Assembly (NCBI GenBank): GCA_009885275.1
Contig: VFKY01000241.1
Span: forward strand, 1 to 28,446
Source of the DNA: Verrucomicrobiota bacterium
GTDB lineage: Bacteria > Verrucomicrobiota > Verrucomicrobiia > Verrucomicrobiales > Verrucomicrobiaceae
DNA length: 28,446 nucleotides
Direction of reading: 5' to 3'
Part shown: one piece after another, positions 1 through 7,673 of the stretch
Layout: each line of letters begins with the position of its first letter
Position numbering within the stretch: position 1 is the stretch's first letter
Translations under genes and position numbers: made by a program
The notes under the pieces: generated by a model
Database searches by the model: none
Seen by the model: only the letters and a program-made list of their open reading frames with translations
What the model was told of the DNA's origin: nothing

Positions 1-84
1 TGATTTTTCAAGCTCAGATGCATAACGCAAGGGTTGCTTGGTGACGGGGCAGCGTAGAATTTTGAGGAGTCGGTCAGCAAGCAT
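1..84 (-). CDS. Trm112/YcaR-like small protein, N-terminal part (runs off window)
   Basis: Reading the minus strand from the ATG at 84-82 gives 28 codons without a stop up to the window edge. The peptide begins MLADRLLKILRCPVTKQPL. This matches the start of the Trm112/UPF0434 (YcaR) family, whose members begin with a leucine-rich helix followed by CPxTKxPL. In that family the cysteine belongs to a small zinc-ribbon-like fold; family members are about 60 residues and some activate methyltransferases, but the bacterial role is mostly unknown. Only the first half is visible, so integrity cannot be judged. No clear ribosome binding site precedes it; an in-frame TTG lies one codon upstream. It is divergent from the transporter gene at 300. 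Confidence 0.7.
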   Translation of the reverse strand, partial: MLADRLLKILRCPVTKQPLRYASELEKS

Positions 85-225
85 CAAGTCTTTGGTAGAG
101 TATAGTTAATTAGGACATTTATGCTTGTATGCATAGGTAAACAAAAAATAATATTTTACATTGTAATTAAATCTGAGTTAATTTTTCTTGTTGTAAGGGC
201 TTATCCGCATAATAAAGGTAGGCCA

Positions 226-240
226 CACTCGCTGCGAGTG
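226..240. repeat. Short perfect inverted repeat upstream of the transporter gene
   Basis: CACTCGC-T-GCGAGTG is a perfect 7-base inverted repeat around a single base, 60 bases before the transporter start codon. It lies in the 215-base gap between two divergent genes. It could be an operator or a small RNA hairpin. No convincing -35/-10 pair was found next to it. Nothing else was recognised between 85 and 299. Confidence 0.3.
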
Positions 241-299
241 ACATACGTCATGTTCAAGCTGGTGAGCAATATTAAACACAAGACACACAAATTCAAACT

Positions 300-1871
300 A
301 TGAGCAACGACAGTAAACCTTCCATGGCTCTCTTCTGGGGATGCTTTATGGCTCTCATCACAACTGCGTTCGGCTTTATTAGTCGGATGTTTCTTATTAA
401 CGAGTGGGCAGTTCAATTCGACTTGGACCCTGCACAGGCAGGACGACTAGCGGGTATTGGTATCTGGCCATTTGCTGTAAGCATCATCTTCTTTAGTCTT
501 ATTATTGACCGTATTGGATATAAGACGGCTATGTTTTTTGCTGCGGCTGGCCACCTATTGTGGGCAGTAATGGGAGTATCTGCATTTTTTGTTGCAGATA
601 AGCAGACCGGATACCAGCTTCTGTATTGGGGAAGTTTAGTTCTAGGGCTTGCTAACGGCACTGTTGAGTCATTCATCAATCCTGTTGTGGCAACAATGTT
701 TAGTAAAGATAAGACAAAATGGTTGAATATTTTGCATGCTGGTTGGCCTGGTGGCTTGGTTCTTGCAGGTATGATTACCATCTCAATGGGTACAGCTGCT
801 TGGTGGATTAAAGTAGGCTTGATTGCTATTCCTGCGGTGATTTACGTATTTATGCTTGTAGGAAAAACTTTTCCTGAAAATGAGCGTGTTGCCGCTGGTG
901 TTAGTTACAGAGACATGTTGAAGGAATTTGGCATACTTGGAATGGCTGTTGTTGCTTTCTTAGTGACGCTCCAACTTATGGATTTTTTCCCAACTGGCCC
1001 CAAAATTCTTTTTATCATAATTGGCATATCGATGGTTGTAGCGCTAGGTTTATATACCAAATCACTAGGCCGAGGATTGCTGTTCTTTCTAATTCTTTTG
1101 ATGGTGCCATTGGCTACTACAGAGATTGGAACGGATGGATGGATCACTTCAATTATGGAGGGCTTTGCGAAGGAAAAAGGATTCCACCCAGGATGGGTAT
1201 TGGTATACACCTCAGCCATCATGGTTGTTCTTCGTTTCTTTGCAGGTCCTATTGTTAATGCACTGACGCCTTTGGGGCTTTTGGCAGCCAGTGCAGTCTT
1301 AGCTATAGGTGGATTGTATTTTCTATCAAATGCCACTGGCGTAATGATTTTTGTTGCTGCGACTCTTTACGGTTTCGGCAAGACTTTTTTCTGGCCCACT
1401 ACTCTTGGAGTTGTTGCAGAGCAGACACCAAAGGGTGGAGCATTAACTCTCAATGCTATCAGCGGTATAGGGATGCTTGCCGTTGGTGTTTTAGGATTTC
1501 CTTATATAGGAGTTCTTCAGACCAAGACAAACAAAGATGCTTTGGTTCAATCCGCCGAAATTTCCGCAGTGCTTCCAGGCATAGTTAAAGACGGGAAGTT
1601 ACAAGTCTTGTCTGAGAAGAAAATTTATGAGGTTCTCACTTATGACGCGATTGATGAAACTAAAATTACAGAGTTAGCCAGTGCATTGCCTGAGGCGCAA
1701 AAAAATGATGCTCTTAGCAAAGTTGGACATATAAAAGAGCAAAGTTCGCGCAAGGCTCTAGCGTACATGGCTATATTCCCGTGTATCATGTTGCTCGCAT
1801 ATATAGGACTTATTGCTTTCTTCAAGTCTAAGGGCGGCTACAAGCCGGTAAGTTTGAACGAATCGCATTAA
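300..1871 (+). CDS. Major facilitator superfamily transporter with a soluble insert before the last membrane helix
   Basis: The 523-residue protein is a multi-pass inner-membrane carrier. Strings of hydrophobic segments with short charged loops fill residues about 10-405. An MFS-like loop motif, [10 protein letters not shown], follows the second helix. The substrate cannot be read from sequence. The protein is longer than the usual 400-450 residues: between a helix ending near residue 405 ([11 protein letters not shown]) and the final helix near 488-510 there is a charged stretch of about 80 residues that looks soluble. The ATG at 300 is the only good start and lacks a clear Shine-Dalgarno sequence. 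It is a single-gene unit: a terminator follows 25 bases after the stop, and a divergent gene lies upstream. Confidence 0.85.
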   Translation: MSNDSKPSMALFWGCFMALITTAFGFISRMFLINEWAVQFDLDPAQAGRLAGIGIWPFAVSIIFFSLIIDRIGYKTAMFFAAAGHLLWAVMGVSAFFVADKQTGYQLLYWGSLVLGLANGTVESFINPVVATMFSKDKTKWLNILHAGWPGGLVLAGMITISMGTAAWWIKVGLIAIPAVIYVFMLVGKTFPENERVAAGVSYRDMLKEFGILGMAVVAFLVTLQLMDFFPTGPKILFIIIGISMVVALGLYTKSLGRGLLFFLILLMVPLATTEIGTDGWITSIMEGFAKEKGFHPGWVLVYTSAIMVVLRFFAGPIVNALTPLGLLAASAVLAIGGLYFLSNATGVMIFVAATLYGFGKTFFWPTTLGVVAEQTPKGGALTLNAISGIGMLAVGVLGFPYIGVLQTKTNKDALVQSAEISAVLPGIVKDGKLQVLSEKKIYEVLTYDAIDETKITELASALPEAQKNDALSKVGHIKEQSSRKALAYMAIFPCIMLLAYIGLIAFFKSKGGYKPVSLNESH

Positions 1872-1896
1872 AAATCATTTGTAATTATAAAAGTTT

Positions 1897-1932
1897 AAAC
1901 GGCGACTCTTAATCGAGTTGCCGTTTTTCTTT
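1897..1932 (+). terminator. Rho-independent terminator after the transporter gene
   Basis: AAACGGCGACTC and GAGTTGCCGTTT form a 12-base-pair stem with one G-U pair around the loop TTAATC, followed directly by TTTCTTT. This is a classical intrinsic terminator 25 bases after the transporter stop codon. It also argues against the TTG at 1931 being the start of the next gene. Confidence 0.85.
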
Positions 1933-1960
1933 GCTTCATACCACCGCCTTTGCTCAAGTG

Positions 1961-2662
1961 ATGACCATGAAGTTTTCGGCTCTCTCGCTCATTTTTCTTG
2001 TGACAGCGCTTGGCTGTCTTAGGGCTGATGAAGCAGAGACTCGCTTGGCTCTTGATCAATGGGTGAGCAATGCGAGCAAGGTCAAGTCAGTCCAAGCAAA
2101 ATTTGAACAAGTGAGACTTCTGAAAAGTATGACTCGCCCTTTGCGGAAGGAGGGGATGTTATGGATGGAGAAGCCGGGGCGCTTACGCTGGCAGATTGGT
2201 GATCCGCCTGAGATGGTGGTTCATAAGGATGCGAATAATCGCATGTGGGTTTTGGACGTCAAAAAACTGAGCGCTCGCGTCTGGAATATGGAGGGGTTAC
2301 AAGATAAAGAGCTGGCGCATGAGGGGAAGAATTTCGCCATGTTCGACACCATGCAATCCATGTCTCCAGATTTTCTTGCTGAAAAATTCAAGCTGCAGCG
2401 TGGAACAGTTGACGTTACGAATCCGATGGTTTGGAATTTTGATTTTTCAATGAAAGACGCCAAGGCGGCGATGATGGTAAAACAGGTGACCTTTAAGGTG
2501 AATGTGAGGGAGGGCACACTCTACTCTCTCACTATGCTCATGAAAGATGGATCGAGTATGGCGACGAATATTTTGAGCCATCAGATCAACGTTCCCATCG
2601 AGGTTTCGGTTTTTAAGGTAAATATTCAAGGCTATACCGTTGTGGAGGAAGGTGGTAAATGA
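1961..2662 (+). CDS. LolA-like outer-membrane lipoprotein carrier protein
   Basis: A secreted protein of about 233 residues. It opens with a signal peptide (MTMKFSALSLIFLVTALGC, then LRADEAE) that could be cut by signal peptidase I after LRA; the GC is only a weak lipobox. The mature part has the pattern of the LolA family: an N-terminal helix, then VQAKFEQVR, then strands such as GMLWMEKPGRLRWQ. LolA proteins carry lipids or lipoproteins across the periplasm in a half-barrel. The ATG at 1961 (or 1967) is preferred over the TTG at 1931, which lies inside the preceding terminator. The stop overlaps the next start (ATGA), so the gene is translationally coupled to the FabZ-like gene. Such LolA relatives often serve a dedicated lipid pathway rather than general lipoprotein export, so no symbol is given. 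Confidence 0.75.
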   Translation: MTMKFSALSLIFLVTALGCLRADEAETRLALDQWVSNASKVKSVQAKFEQVRLLKSMTRPLRKEGMLWMEKPGRLRWQIGDPPEMVVHKDANNRMWVLDVKKLSARVWNMEGLQDKELAHEGKNFAMFDTMQSMSPDFLAEKFKLQRGTVDVTNPMVWNFDFSMKDAKAAMMVKQVTFKVNVREGTLYSLTMLMKDGSSMATNILSHQINVPIEVSVFKVNIQGYTVVEEGGK

Positions 2663-3087
2663 TAAATCTGGAAGATGCTCTGAAATCCTTGCCGCATGGA
2701 AATGAATTTCGCTTTGTAGAGGTGCTTTTGTCACTCAATCCCGGAGTTTCTGCCGTAGGGTCCTATCTTCTTCGTGGTGATGAAATATTTCTGCGAGGGC
2801 ATTTTCCAGGGCAACCGTTAATGCCGGCGGTGTTGTTGGTGGAGGCCATCGCACAAGTAGCAGGCATTGCTGCGCAGACTGACACAGTGATTCCGGCCAT
2901 GAGTAATCTGCGACTAACGGCGATTCGCTCGGTGAAGGTTTACGGTGCTGTTGTGCCAGGTGAGCGGATGATCATCGAAGCAGAAGTGATTGGACGGATG
3001 GGGAGTCTGGTTTTGGCTTCCGGACGTGTCCGAGTGAATGATCGATTACTGGCAGAAGGTCAAGTGACTCTGAGTGGCGAAGCTTGA
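2659..3087 (+). CDS. FabZ-like 3-hydroxyacyl-ACP dehydratase (hotdog fold)
   Basis: The 142-residue protein has the FabZ length and signature. The motif GHFPGQPLMPAVLLVEAIAQ (residues 47-66) carries the catalytic His48 and Glu62 of the FabA/FabZ dehydratases, which remove water from 3-hydroxyacyl-ACP during fatty acid elongation. The C-terminal strands (VKVYGAVVPGERMIIEAEV) fit the rest of the hotdog fold. It starts inside the stop of the LolA-like gene by an ATGA overlap. The pairing with LolA and the lack of other fatty-acid genes here suggest either a housekeeping FabZ that has moved or a dehydratase specialised for a lipid handled by its neighbour. The true housekeeping copy cannot be identified from this window. 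Confidence 0.8.
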   Translation: MINLEDALKSLPHGNEFRFVEVLLSLNPGVSAVGSYLLRGDEIFLRGHFPGQPLMPAVLLVEAIAQVAGIAAQTDTVIPAMSNLRLTAIRSVKVYGAVVPGERMIIEAEVIGRMGSLVLASGRVRVNDRLLAEGQVTLSGEA

Positions 3088-3118
3088 AATTAGATTGAAC
3101 GTATGTTTTATAGAAAAC

Positions 3119-3346
3119 ATGCCAACATACGTATATGAAACAATTCCCAAGGTGAGTGGAGAGAAACCGTATCGTTTTGAAGTGAAGCAAAGCATCAAGG
3201 ATGAAGCTCTGACAATTCACCCTGAGACAGGCGAGGCGGTATTCAGAGTCATTACAGGTGGTATTGGATTTGTGGGGAGTAGTTCCGCAACTTTATCTTC
3301 AGGATCGAGTGGTGGAAGTTGCGGTAGTGGCTGTGGCTGTCATTAA
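3119..3346 (+). CDS. FmdB-like small protein with degenerate zinc ribbon and Cys-rich tail
   Basis: A 75-residue protein starting MPTYVYETIPKVSG, which resembles the MPTYEYxC start of FmdB-family putative regulatory zinc-ribbon proteins. The later part (FEVKQSIKDEALT, then a Gly-rich ITGGIGF) also follows that family. The two CxxC pairs expected in the ribbon are absent: their places hold ETIPK and HPETG. Instead the C-terminus is Ser/Gly-rich and ends in SCGSGCGCH, which offers three cysteines and a histidine. The function is unknown. I chose the ATG at 3119 because the family begins with MPTY; the upstream start at 3074 adds 15 unrelated residues and overlaps the previous gene. Confidence 0.65.
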   Translation: MPTYVYETIPKVSGEKPYRFEVKQSIKDEALTIHPETGEAVFRVITGGIGFVGSSSATLSSGSSGGSCGSGCGCH

Positions 3347-3398
3347 GAAGCGCGAAGTTTTACAGATATGACTTGCAGCAAGCTTGCGGCCGCGCATT

Positions 3399-3413
3399 TT
3401 AGCAACCTGCTAA
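3399..3413. promoter_or_regulatory. Inverted repeat just upstream of the tRNA gene
   Basis: TTAGCA-ACC-TGCTAA is a perfect 6-base inverted repeat ending 11 bases before the tRNA. It is followed by the palindrome TAACGTTA at 3411-3418. It sits where a promoter or operator for the tRNA would be. No good -35/-10 pair was found, so the role is open. Confidence 0.3.
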
Positions 3414-3423
3414 CGTTAATAAT

Positions 3424-3513
3424 GGACAGATGCCAGAGTGGTTGAACGGGCTCGCCTGGAAAGCGTGTAGACTTGAAAGGGTCTCGAGGGTTCGAATCCC
3501 TCTCTGTCTACCA
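3424..3513 (+). tRNA. tRNA-Ser (anticodon GGA)
   Basis: The gene is 90 bases including an encoded CCA. The acceptor arm GGACAGA pairs with TCTGTCT (a G-U at the end pair), followed by A and CCA. The D-arm region reads GAGTGGTTGAACGGGCTC. The anticodon loop CTGGAAA gives anticodon GGA for UCC/UCU serine codons. A long variable arm (AGACTT-GAAA-GGGTCT) marks a class II tRNA, and the T arm is GAGGG-TTCGAAT-CCCTC. The discriminator base reads A, whereas serine tRNAs usually have G at that position. Confidence 0.93.
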
Positions 3514-3589
3514 TTTTCGGTTCAATATTTAATTAGATTATAGCGCTTCTCATTGATAGGGGGCTAAGCTTGTGGCATAAACATTTAGT

Positions 3590-4099
3590 ATGAAAAGTGG
3601 ACTGATTCTCTCATTAATCGCACTTAACATATGCATGCCCATACAAGCACGTGTGGGTGAGACGCTTGATCAGTGCGTGGAGCGCTACGGTTCTGTAATG
3701 GAGAGGCGCAAATCTACGATTACAGGTAGCGAAACTGAATCAGCAGTGTTCAGCAAGTCATCGATCACTATTATCGTGGAATTTCATGAAGGGAGTGCGT
3801 GGTGTGTTACTTTTCGCAAAGCGGGTTTATTGACTGGAGAGGTGGAATCTATTTTACAAGCTAATGGCAATGGTCTTTGGAGTGTCCCCCTTAAAATAAA
3901 CGATCAAGATTATCGCATTTCAATGGACAAAAAAAGATTGTCTACCGTAATAGCCGACAAAAAAGGTGTAATAAGTGAGATGATCATTATGACGCGCGAA
4001 TGTGCTACTGCGATCAGATCGGGTCACGCGGTGAATATAGGTAAGCTCGGAGTAAGTAAGGAGAAGAAGCCCGAAAACAACCCGCTTCCAGGATTCTAG
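3590..4099 (+). CDS. Secreted protein of unknown function
   Basis: 169 residues, not recognised as a characterised family. Residues 1-20 (MKSGLILSLIALNICMPIQA) form a signal peptide with a likely cut after IQA. The mature protein starts with RVGETLDQCVERYG, followed by alternating strands with two more cysteines, and ends in a Lys/Pro-rich tail. It looks like a small periplasmic or envelope protein. It sits alone between tRNA-Ser and the dcw cluster, in the place where mraZ is often found, but it has no resemblance to MraZ. A TTGATA hexamer at 3555-3560 and CATAAA 17 bases later could be a promoter very close to the ATG. The 130-base gap after it contains the element at 4186. Confidence 0.6.
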   Translation: MKSGLILSLIALNICMPIQARVGETLDQCVERYGSVMERRKSTITGSETESAVFSKSSITIIVEFHEGSAWCVTFRKAGLLTGEVESILQANGNGLWSVPLKINDQDYRISMDKKRLSTVIADKKGVISEMIIMTRECATAIRSGHAVNIGKLGVSKEKKPENNPLPGF

Positions 4100-4185
4100 A
4101 TATTATTAAAAATACGATTATTTCGCCTTAATGAGGTGTAAAATAAGTGAATTCTGAAGGTTCTATGATTGCAAAGTATTGAAAG

Positions 4186-4212
4186 TCCTGATATTTAACA
4201 CATGTTAAGTAA
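4186..4212 (+). promoter_or_regulatory. 27-base element upstream of rsmH, shared with ddl
   Basis: This block matches the one at 18839-18865 at 21 of 27 positions, including the unbroken run TGATATTTAAC. Here it contains the perfect inverted repeat TTAACA-CA-TGTTAA (4195-4208). It lies in the gap before the first dcw gene, so a promoter or operator is the simplest reading. The hexamer CTGATA resembles a -35 box, but no strong -10 follows at the right distance. Confidence 0.45.
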
Positions 4213-4387
4213 CTAGTTTTTCAATCCCATTTTGCCATTTGTAGTCCCGATGACTTTTGCCATCGCTTTTCCTCATATTTTTCGACGCTTTACAGCTACG
4301 CCTAATCGTGTCTTCGAATCGCAGCTTATAAGGGAATATTCATGGGCTTTATCCATGGATGCGAACCGCCTAAAGGTTGTGAATGGA

Positions 4388-5386
4388 ATGGATGCTTTCT
4401 TGATGCAAGAAGGGTCAGTTCGAGAAGATGAAAATGTCATAGGGAATGCAGGTGGTATAAGCACTTTGCCCCTATACCATCAGCCTGTTTTGACATCTGA
4501 GGTGCTTCATTATTTGCAGCCTGAAAAAGACAAAATTTTTCTTGATGGCACATTGGGAGGTGGTGGTCATAGCGAGAGTTTGTTGAATGCCGGTGCTGAT
4601 GTCATTGCTTTAGACCAAGATGTTGAAGCGCTTAATTATGCTCGCACACGTTTATCTGGATTCGGTGAGCGCTTTACCGCTCATCAGAAAAATTTTAGAG
4701 AATTTCCAGAAGTGCTCAAGAGCGCGGGCATATCTGGGGTCGATGGTATGTTATTGGACATAGGTGTTTCATCGCATCAGCTTAACGATCCTGCTCGTGG
4801 TTTTTCGTTCATGCATGATGGGCCACTGGACATGCGGATGAACTCGAGTGAAGGGCGTACCGCTGCTGATATCATCAACGAGGATAGTGTAGAAGAGTTG
4901 GAGCGTATTTTACGGGAGTATGGCGAAGAGTGGAGCTTTCGTCGTATTGTAAAAGCAATTGCAGAACGTCGTGAAATTAAGGCGTTCTCTAGTACAAAAG
5001 ATTTGGTTGATGTTGTCTCAAGTGTGATGCCTCGCCATGGCAAGGTAAATCCCGCTACGCTTACATTTCAAGCATTGCGTATTGCGGTGAATGATGAGTT
5101 GGCGGCATTTACAGATTTTATGAATTTGGTGCCTCGTTGGCTTAATCCTGGAGGAAGAGTTGTTGTTATTTCGTTTCACTCCCTCGAAGATCGGATTGCT
5201 AAGCAATCATTATTGCGTTTTTCTACGGAATGGAATGATCGTCCTGAATGGCCTGAGCCTCGTCGAAATCCTGAATATTCGATGCGTCTATTAACGCGCA
5301 AGCCAGTCGAGGCCACTGCGGCTGAAATTAAGAATAACACACGAGCACGCAGCGCCAAATTGCGTGCTGCGGAGAAGAGTATATAA
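4388..5386 (+). CDS. rsmH: 16S rRNA (cytosine1402-N4)-methyltransferase RsmH
   Basis: RsmH (MraW) methylates N4 of C1402 in 16S rRNA using S-adenosylmethionine and is usually the first or second gene of dcw clusters. The SAM-binding loop LDGTLGGGGHSE, the motif DGMLLDIGVSSHQL, the stretch GFSFMHDGPLDMRM and the late FQALRIAVNDEL and VVISFHSLEDR motifs are all family hallmarks. The reading frame is open back to a TTG at 4232, which would give 384 residues against about 310 usual. I place the start at the ATG at 4388, preceded by AAAGG at 11 bases; ATGs at 4250, 4355 and 4403 are alternatives. Conserved sequence begins only at YHQPVLTSEVL, so an N-terminal extension of about 28 residues remains. 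The stop overlaps the next start (TAATG). Confidence 0.93.
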   Translation: MDAFLMQEGSVREDENVIGNAGGISTLPLYHQPVLTSEVLHYLQPEKDKIFLDGTLGGGGHSESLLNAGADVIALDQDVEALNYARTRLSGFGERFTAHQKNFREFPEVLKSAGISGVDGMLLDIGVSSHQLNDPARGFSFMHDGPLDMRMNSSEGRTAADIINEDSVEELERILREYGEEWSFRRIVKAIAERREIKAFSSTKDLVDVVSSVMPRHGKVNPATLTFQALRIAVNDELAAFTDFMNLVPRWLNPGGRVVVISFHSLEDRIAKQSLLRFSTEWNDRPEWPEPRRNPEYSMRLLTRKPVEATAAEIKNNTRARSAKLRAAEKSI

Positions 5387-5739
5387 TGAACACAACTGAA
5401 ATTAGAGCGCCAAAACGTTCAGCAGGCTGGAGTAATTCCGGGTTGGGCTTCTTGCTAGTTGTTATCGCATTTGCTGTTGGGGCATCTGCTCTCTTTTATA
5501 TCCTGATTAAAAATAAGACGCACGCACTGGGCAAACAACAGAGCCTAGTAGAACATGAAATTACGAAGATGGAGCAGGATATTCGCGGTCTGAATATGAA
5601 AATTGAAGAGCTACTTTCTCGTAAAAATTTAACGGACCGTCTTATTGCTCAGCGTTCGAAGCTTAAGGCTATTCTCCCAGAGAATATTGTCCGAATTAAC
5701 TCTGATCATTCAGTAAAGTTAGAGGCGGTTTCTCCATGA
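5386..5739 (+). CDS. ftsL: FtsL-like bitopic division protein
   Basis: 117 residues with one membrane segment near residues 21-42 (GFLLVVIAFAVGASALFYIL), a short basic cytoplasmic end, then a periplasmic stretch of heptad-like helix to about residue 100. This is the FtsL/FtsB layout: a coiled coil that bridges FtsQ and the FtsW-FtsI synthase. FtsL sequences are too divergent for motif proof, so the call depends on shape and on position between rsmH and ftsI, where ftsL lies in most dcw clusters. It overlaps rsmH by one base and ftsI by an ATGA junction. An FtsB/DivIC-type protein is the alternative. Confidence 0.75.
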   Translation: MNTTEIRAPKRSAGWSNSGLGFLLVVIAFAVGASALFYILIKNKTHALGKQQSLVEHEITKMEQDIRGLNMKIEELLSRKNLTDRLIAQRSKLKAILPENIVRINSDHSVKLEAVSP

Positions 5740-7673
5740 CACCAGAACACAATACAGCGTTATCTATTGATAGCAGAGTGCCTCATCGTATTGGCTTTGT
5801 GACATTGTTGTTACTTGTAAGCTTTGGTGTGATCGGTTGGAAGTTGTATCGCGTTCAGTACGTCGAACATGATCAATGGACAGCTCGTGGTGAAGGCATG
5901 TTGAAGAGAAAGGTGATACTTCCTTCCATGCGCGGGGCAATCAGAGACAGTAATGGCGAAATGTTGGCACATGATAAACTGCTTCAGGATGTTTGGGTGA
6001 ATACTCAACAACTCCGTGATGTGAACGATGTTCGAACACGGCTCGCGCGTCTTGAGGGAGTTCCGCTTTTGACTTTGTTGCGAAATTCTACTGAAAAGGA
6101 GATTATTGGGCGTTATCGCAAGCATGTCGCAGGTGTTTTAGTTACAGCTTTGGGTGATGAAGGGGCGAAGATTGATGAGAAAATAGCGGAAATGGAGGCG
6201 GTTTTATCTGATGAAAAGCGGATTGAATTCCCTATTCTCAAGGGAGTGCAAGATGAAGATGCTCATGCATGGAAAAATACTCTCGATGCTAATTATATCA
6301 GTGCGGTTACCTTGCGCCCTTTAGTGAAGCGTTTTTATCCCTGTGCAGAACGGCTTACGCATGTGCTTGGTTATGTGAACTACGAGATGGCGAACGATGA
6401 AAACAAAAGTCTTCCAGGTCGTAATGTTGAAAAAATTATTCAAGTGGGGCGTGAAGGTATTGAGGCTGTCTTGAATGATCAACTCATGGGTAAAGATGGG
6501 TTTCAATGGGTTGAGCATGATCGTAAGGGGAATGAGATCGCAGCATTTCGAGGTGAAACAAAAACGCCTCAACACGGCAAAGATATCTGGCTGACAATTG
6601 ATATGCAATTGCAGGAGACGATGGAGGAAGTCCTTGAAGAGGCATATAATTGTTATCATCCGAAGCGGATAATGGCGGTATTAGTGGAACCTCATACGGG
6701 TGCAGTCTTAGGCATGGCAAGTCGTCCGCACATTGATCGTGAAACCATGAAGGGAACCATGTCAAATTTAGCCATTAGTTCTTATTATGAGCCTGGATCT
6801 GTTTTTAAAATTGTTGCCTATACTGGTGCGCTAGAAAAAAAATTAGTTAATCTTAAGGACACATTAAATTGTGATGGGGGTAGCAGCGTACTAGCCAGTC
6901 AGCGCATAAATGATCACGTGAATGGCTCTGTTTCGGTGCTGCAGGCATTTACTCAATCAAGTAACCGCGCTGCATACTTACTGGCTCGGAAGATTGGTGA
7001 TGAGGAGTATCTTGATTTTGTTGCAAAGTTTGGGTTTGGCCAAAAGACAGGTATTGAATTAACTGGTGAATTACCAGGCACTGTATGGCCGCGAAAATCA
7101 TGGGATAATTTAACATTTTCGCGCATGGCGATGGGGCATGCCGTGACGGTGACTCCACTTCAGATGGCCATGGCTATAGGTGCTATCGCAAATGGAGGAA
7201 CGCTGATGAAGCCGATGTTGATTAAAGAGATTAGAGATGACAAGGGCAACTTGACGCAACAATTCACACCACAGTCCGTGCGTCGCGTTTGTAGTGAAAA
7301 AGCAGCAACAATGATGCGTGAAGCGATGGTTAGCGTGGTTAATGATCCGCATGGGACGGGTAAGCGCGCCGCAATCCCTGAAATTACTGTCGCAGGTAAG
7401 ACGGGAACTTCTCAACGCCGTAGTGATGATGGAAGAGGCTATGAAGATGGGCACTACTGTGTTTCTTTTGGTGGATTTGCGCCTGCAGAAAACCCTCAGT
7501 TATGCGCCATTATCGTTTTAGACGATCCTCAAGCACCAGAAAGTGAACTCTATGGTGGGAAGCTCGCGGCACCAATTTTTGCACAATTGATGAAGCAAAG
7601 CCTACATACAATATCAGTGACGCAAGCTGGATCTGCGGATAGTAACACTATAGCTAAAGGAGGCGTAAAGTGA
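5736..7673 (+). CDS. ftsI: Septal penicillin-binding protein FtsI (PBP3), transpeptidase
   Basis: A 645-residue class B penicillin-binding protein that cross-links septal peptidoglycan. It has a short cytoplasmic end, a membrane anchor near residues 18-37, a PBP dimerisation domain starting around MRGAIRDSNGEMLA, and a transpeptidase domain from about residue 285. The catalytic motifs are complete: SVFK (Ser355-Lys358), SSN (408-410) and KTG (555-557). There is no PASTA domain. It acts with FtsW, encoded about 6.5 kb downstream in the same run. It overlaps ftsL (ATGA) and murE (GTGA). Confidence 0.95.
   Translation: MTPEHNTALSIDSRVPHRIGFVTLLLLVSFGVIGWKLYRVQYVEHDQWTARGEGMLKRKVILPSMRGAIRDSNGEMLAHDKLLQDVWVNTQQLRDVNDVRTRLARLEGVPLLTLLRNSTEKEIIGRYRKHVAGVLVTALGDEGAKIDEKIAEMEAVLSDEKRIEFPILKGVQDEDAHAWKNTLDANYISAVTLRPLVKRFYPCAERLTHVLGYVNYEMANDENKSLPGRNVEKIIQVGREGIEAVLNDQLMGKDGFQWVEHDRKGNEIAAFRGETKTPQHGKDIWLTIDMQLQETMEEVLEEAYNCYHPKRIMAVLVEPHTGAVLGMASRPHIDRETMKGTMSNLAISSYYEPGSVFKIVAYTGALEKKLVNLKDTLNCDGGSSVLASQRINDHVNGSVSVLQAFTQSSNRAAYLLARKIGDEEYLDFVAKFGFGQKTGIELTGELPGTVWPRKSWDNLTFSRMAMGHAVTVTPLQMAMAIGAIANGGTLMKPMLIKEIRDDKGNLTQQFTPQSVRRVCSEKAATMMREAMVSVVNDPHGTGKRAAIPEITVAGKTGTSQRRSDDGRGYEDGHYCVSFGGFAPAENPQLCAIIVLDDPQAPESELYGGKLAAPIFAQLMKQSLHTISVTQAGSADSNTIAKGGVK

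Noticed and set aside
121..303. A 60-codon open frame between the Trm112-like gene and the transporter
   Set aside because: The composition is that of AT-rich intergenic DNA, no family is recognisable, no ribosome site is present, and it overlaps the transporter start.
3380..3393. AAGCTTGCGGCCGC, identical to a HindIII-NotI polylinker junction in common cloning vectors
   Set aside because: Only these 14 bases match; the flanks continue as ordinary genomic sequence up to an intact tRNA, so vector carry-over is unlikely. It also consists of two overlapping natural palindromes.
4160..4232. MraZ-type TGGGN boxes before rsmH
   Set aside because: No repeated TGGG motif is present in this gap, in keeping with the absence of mraZ.
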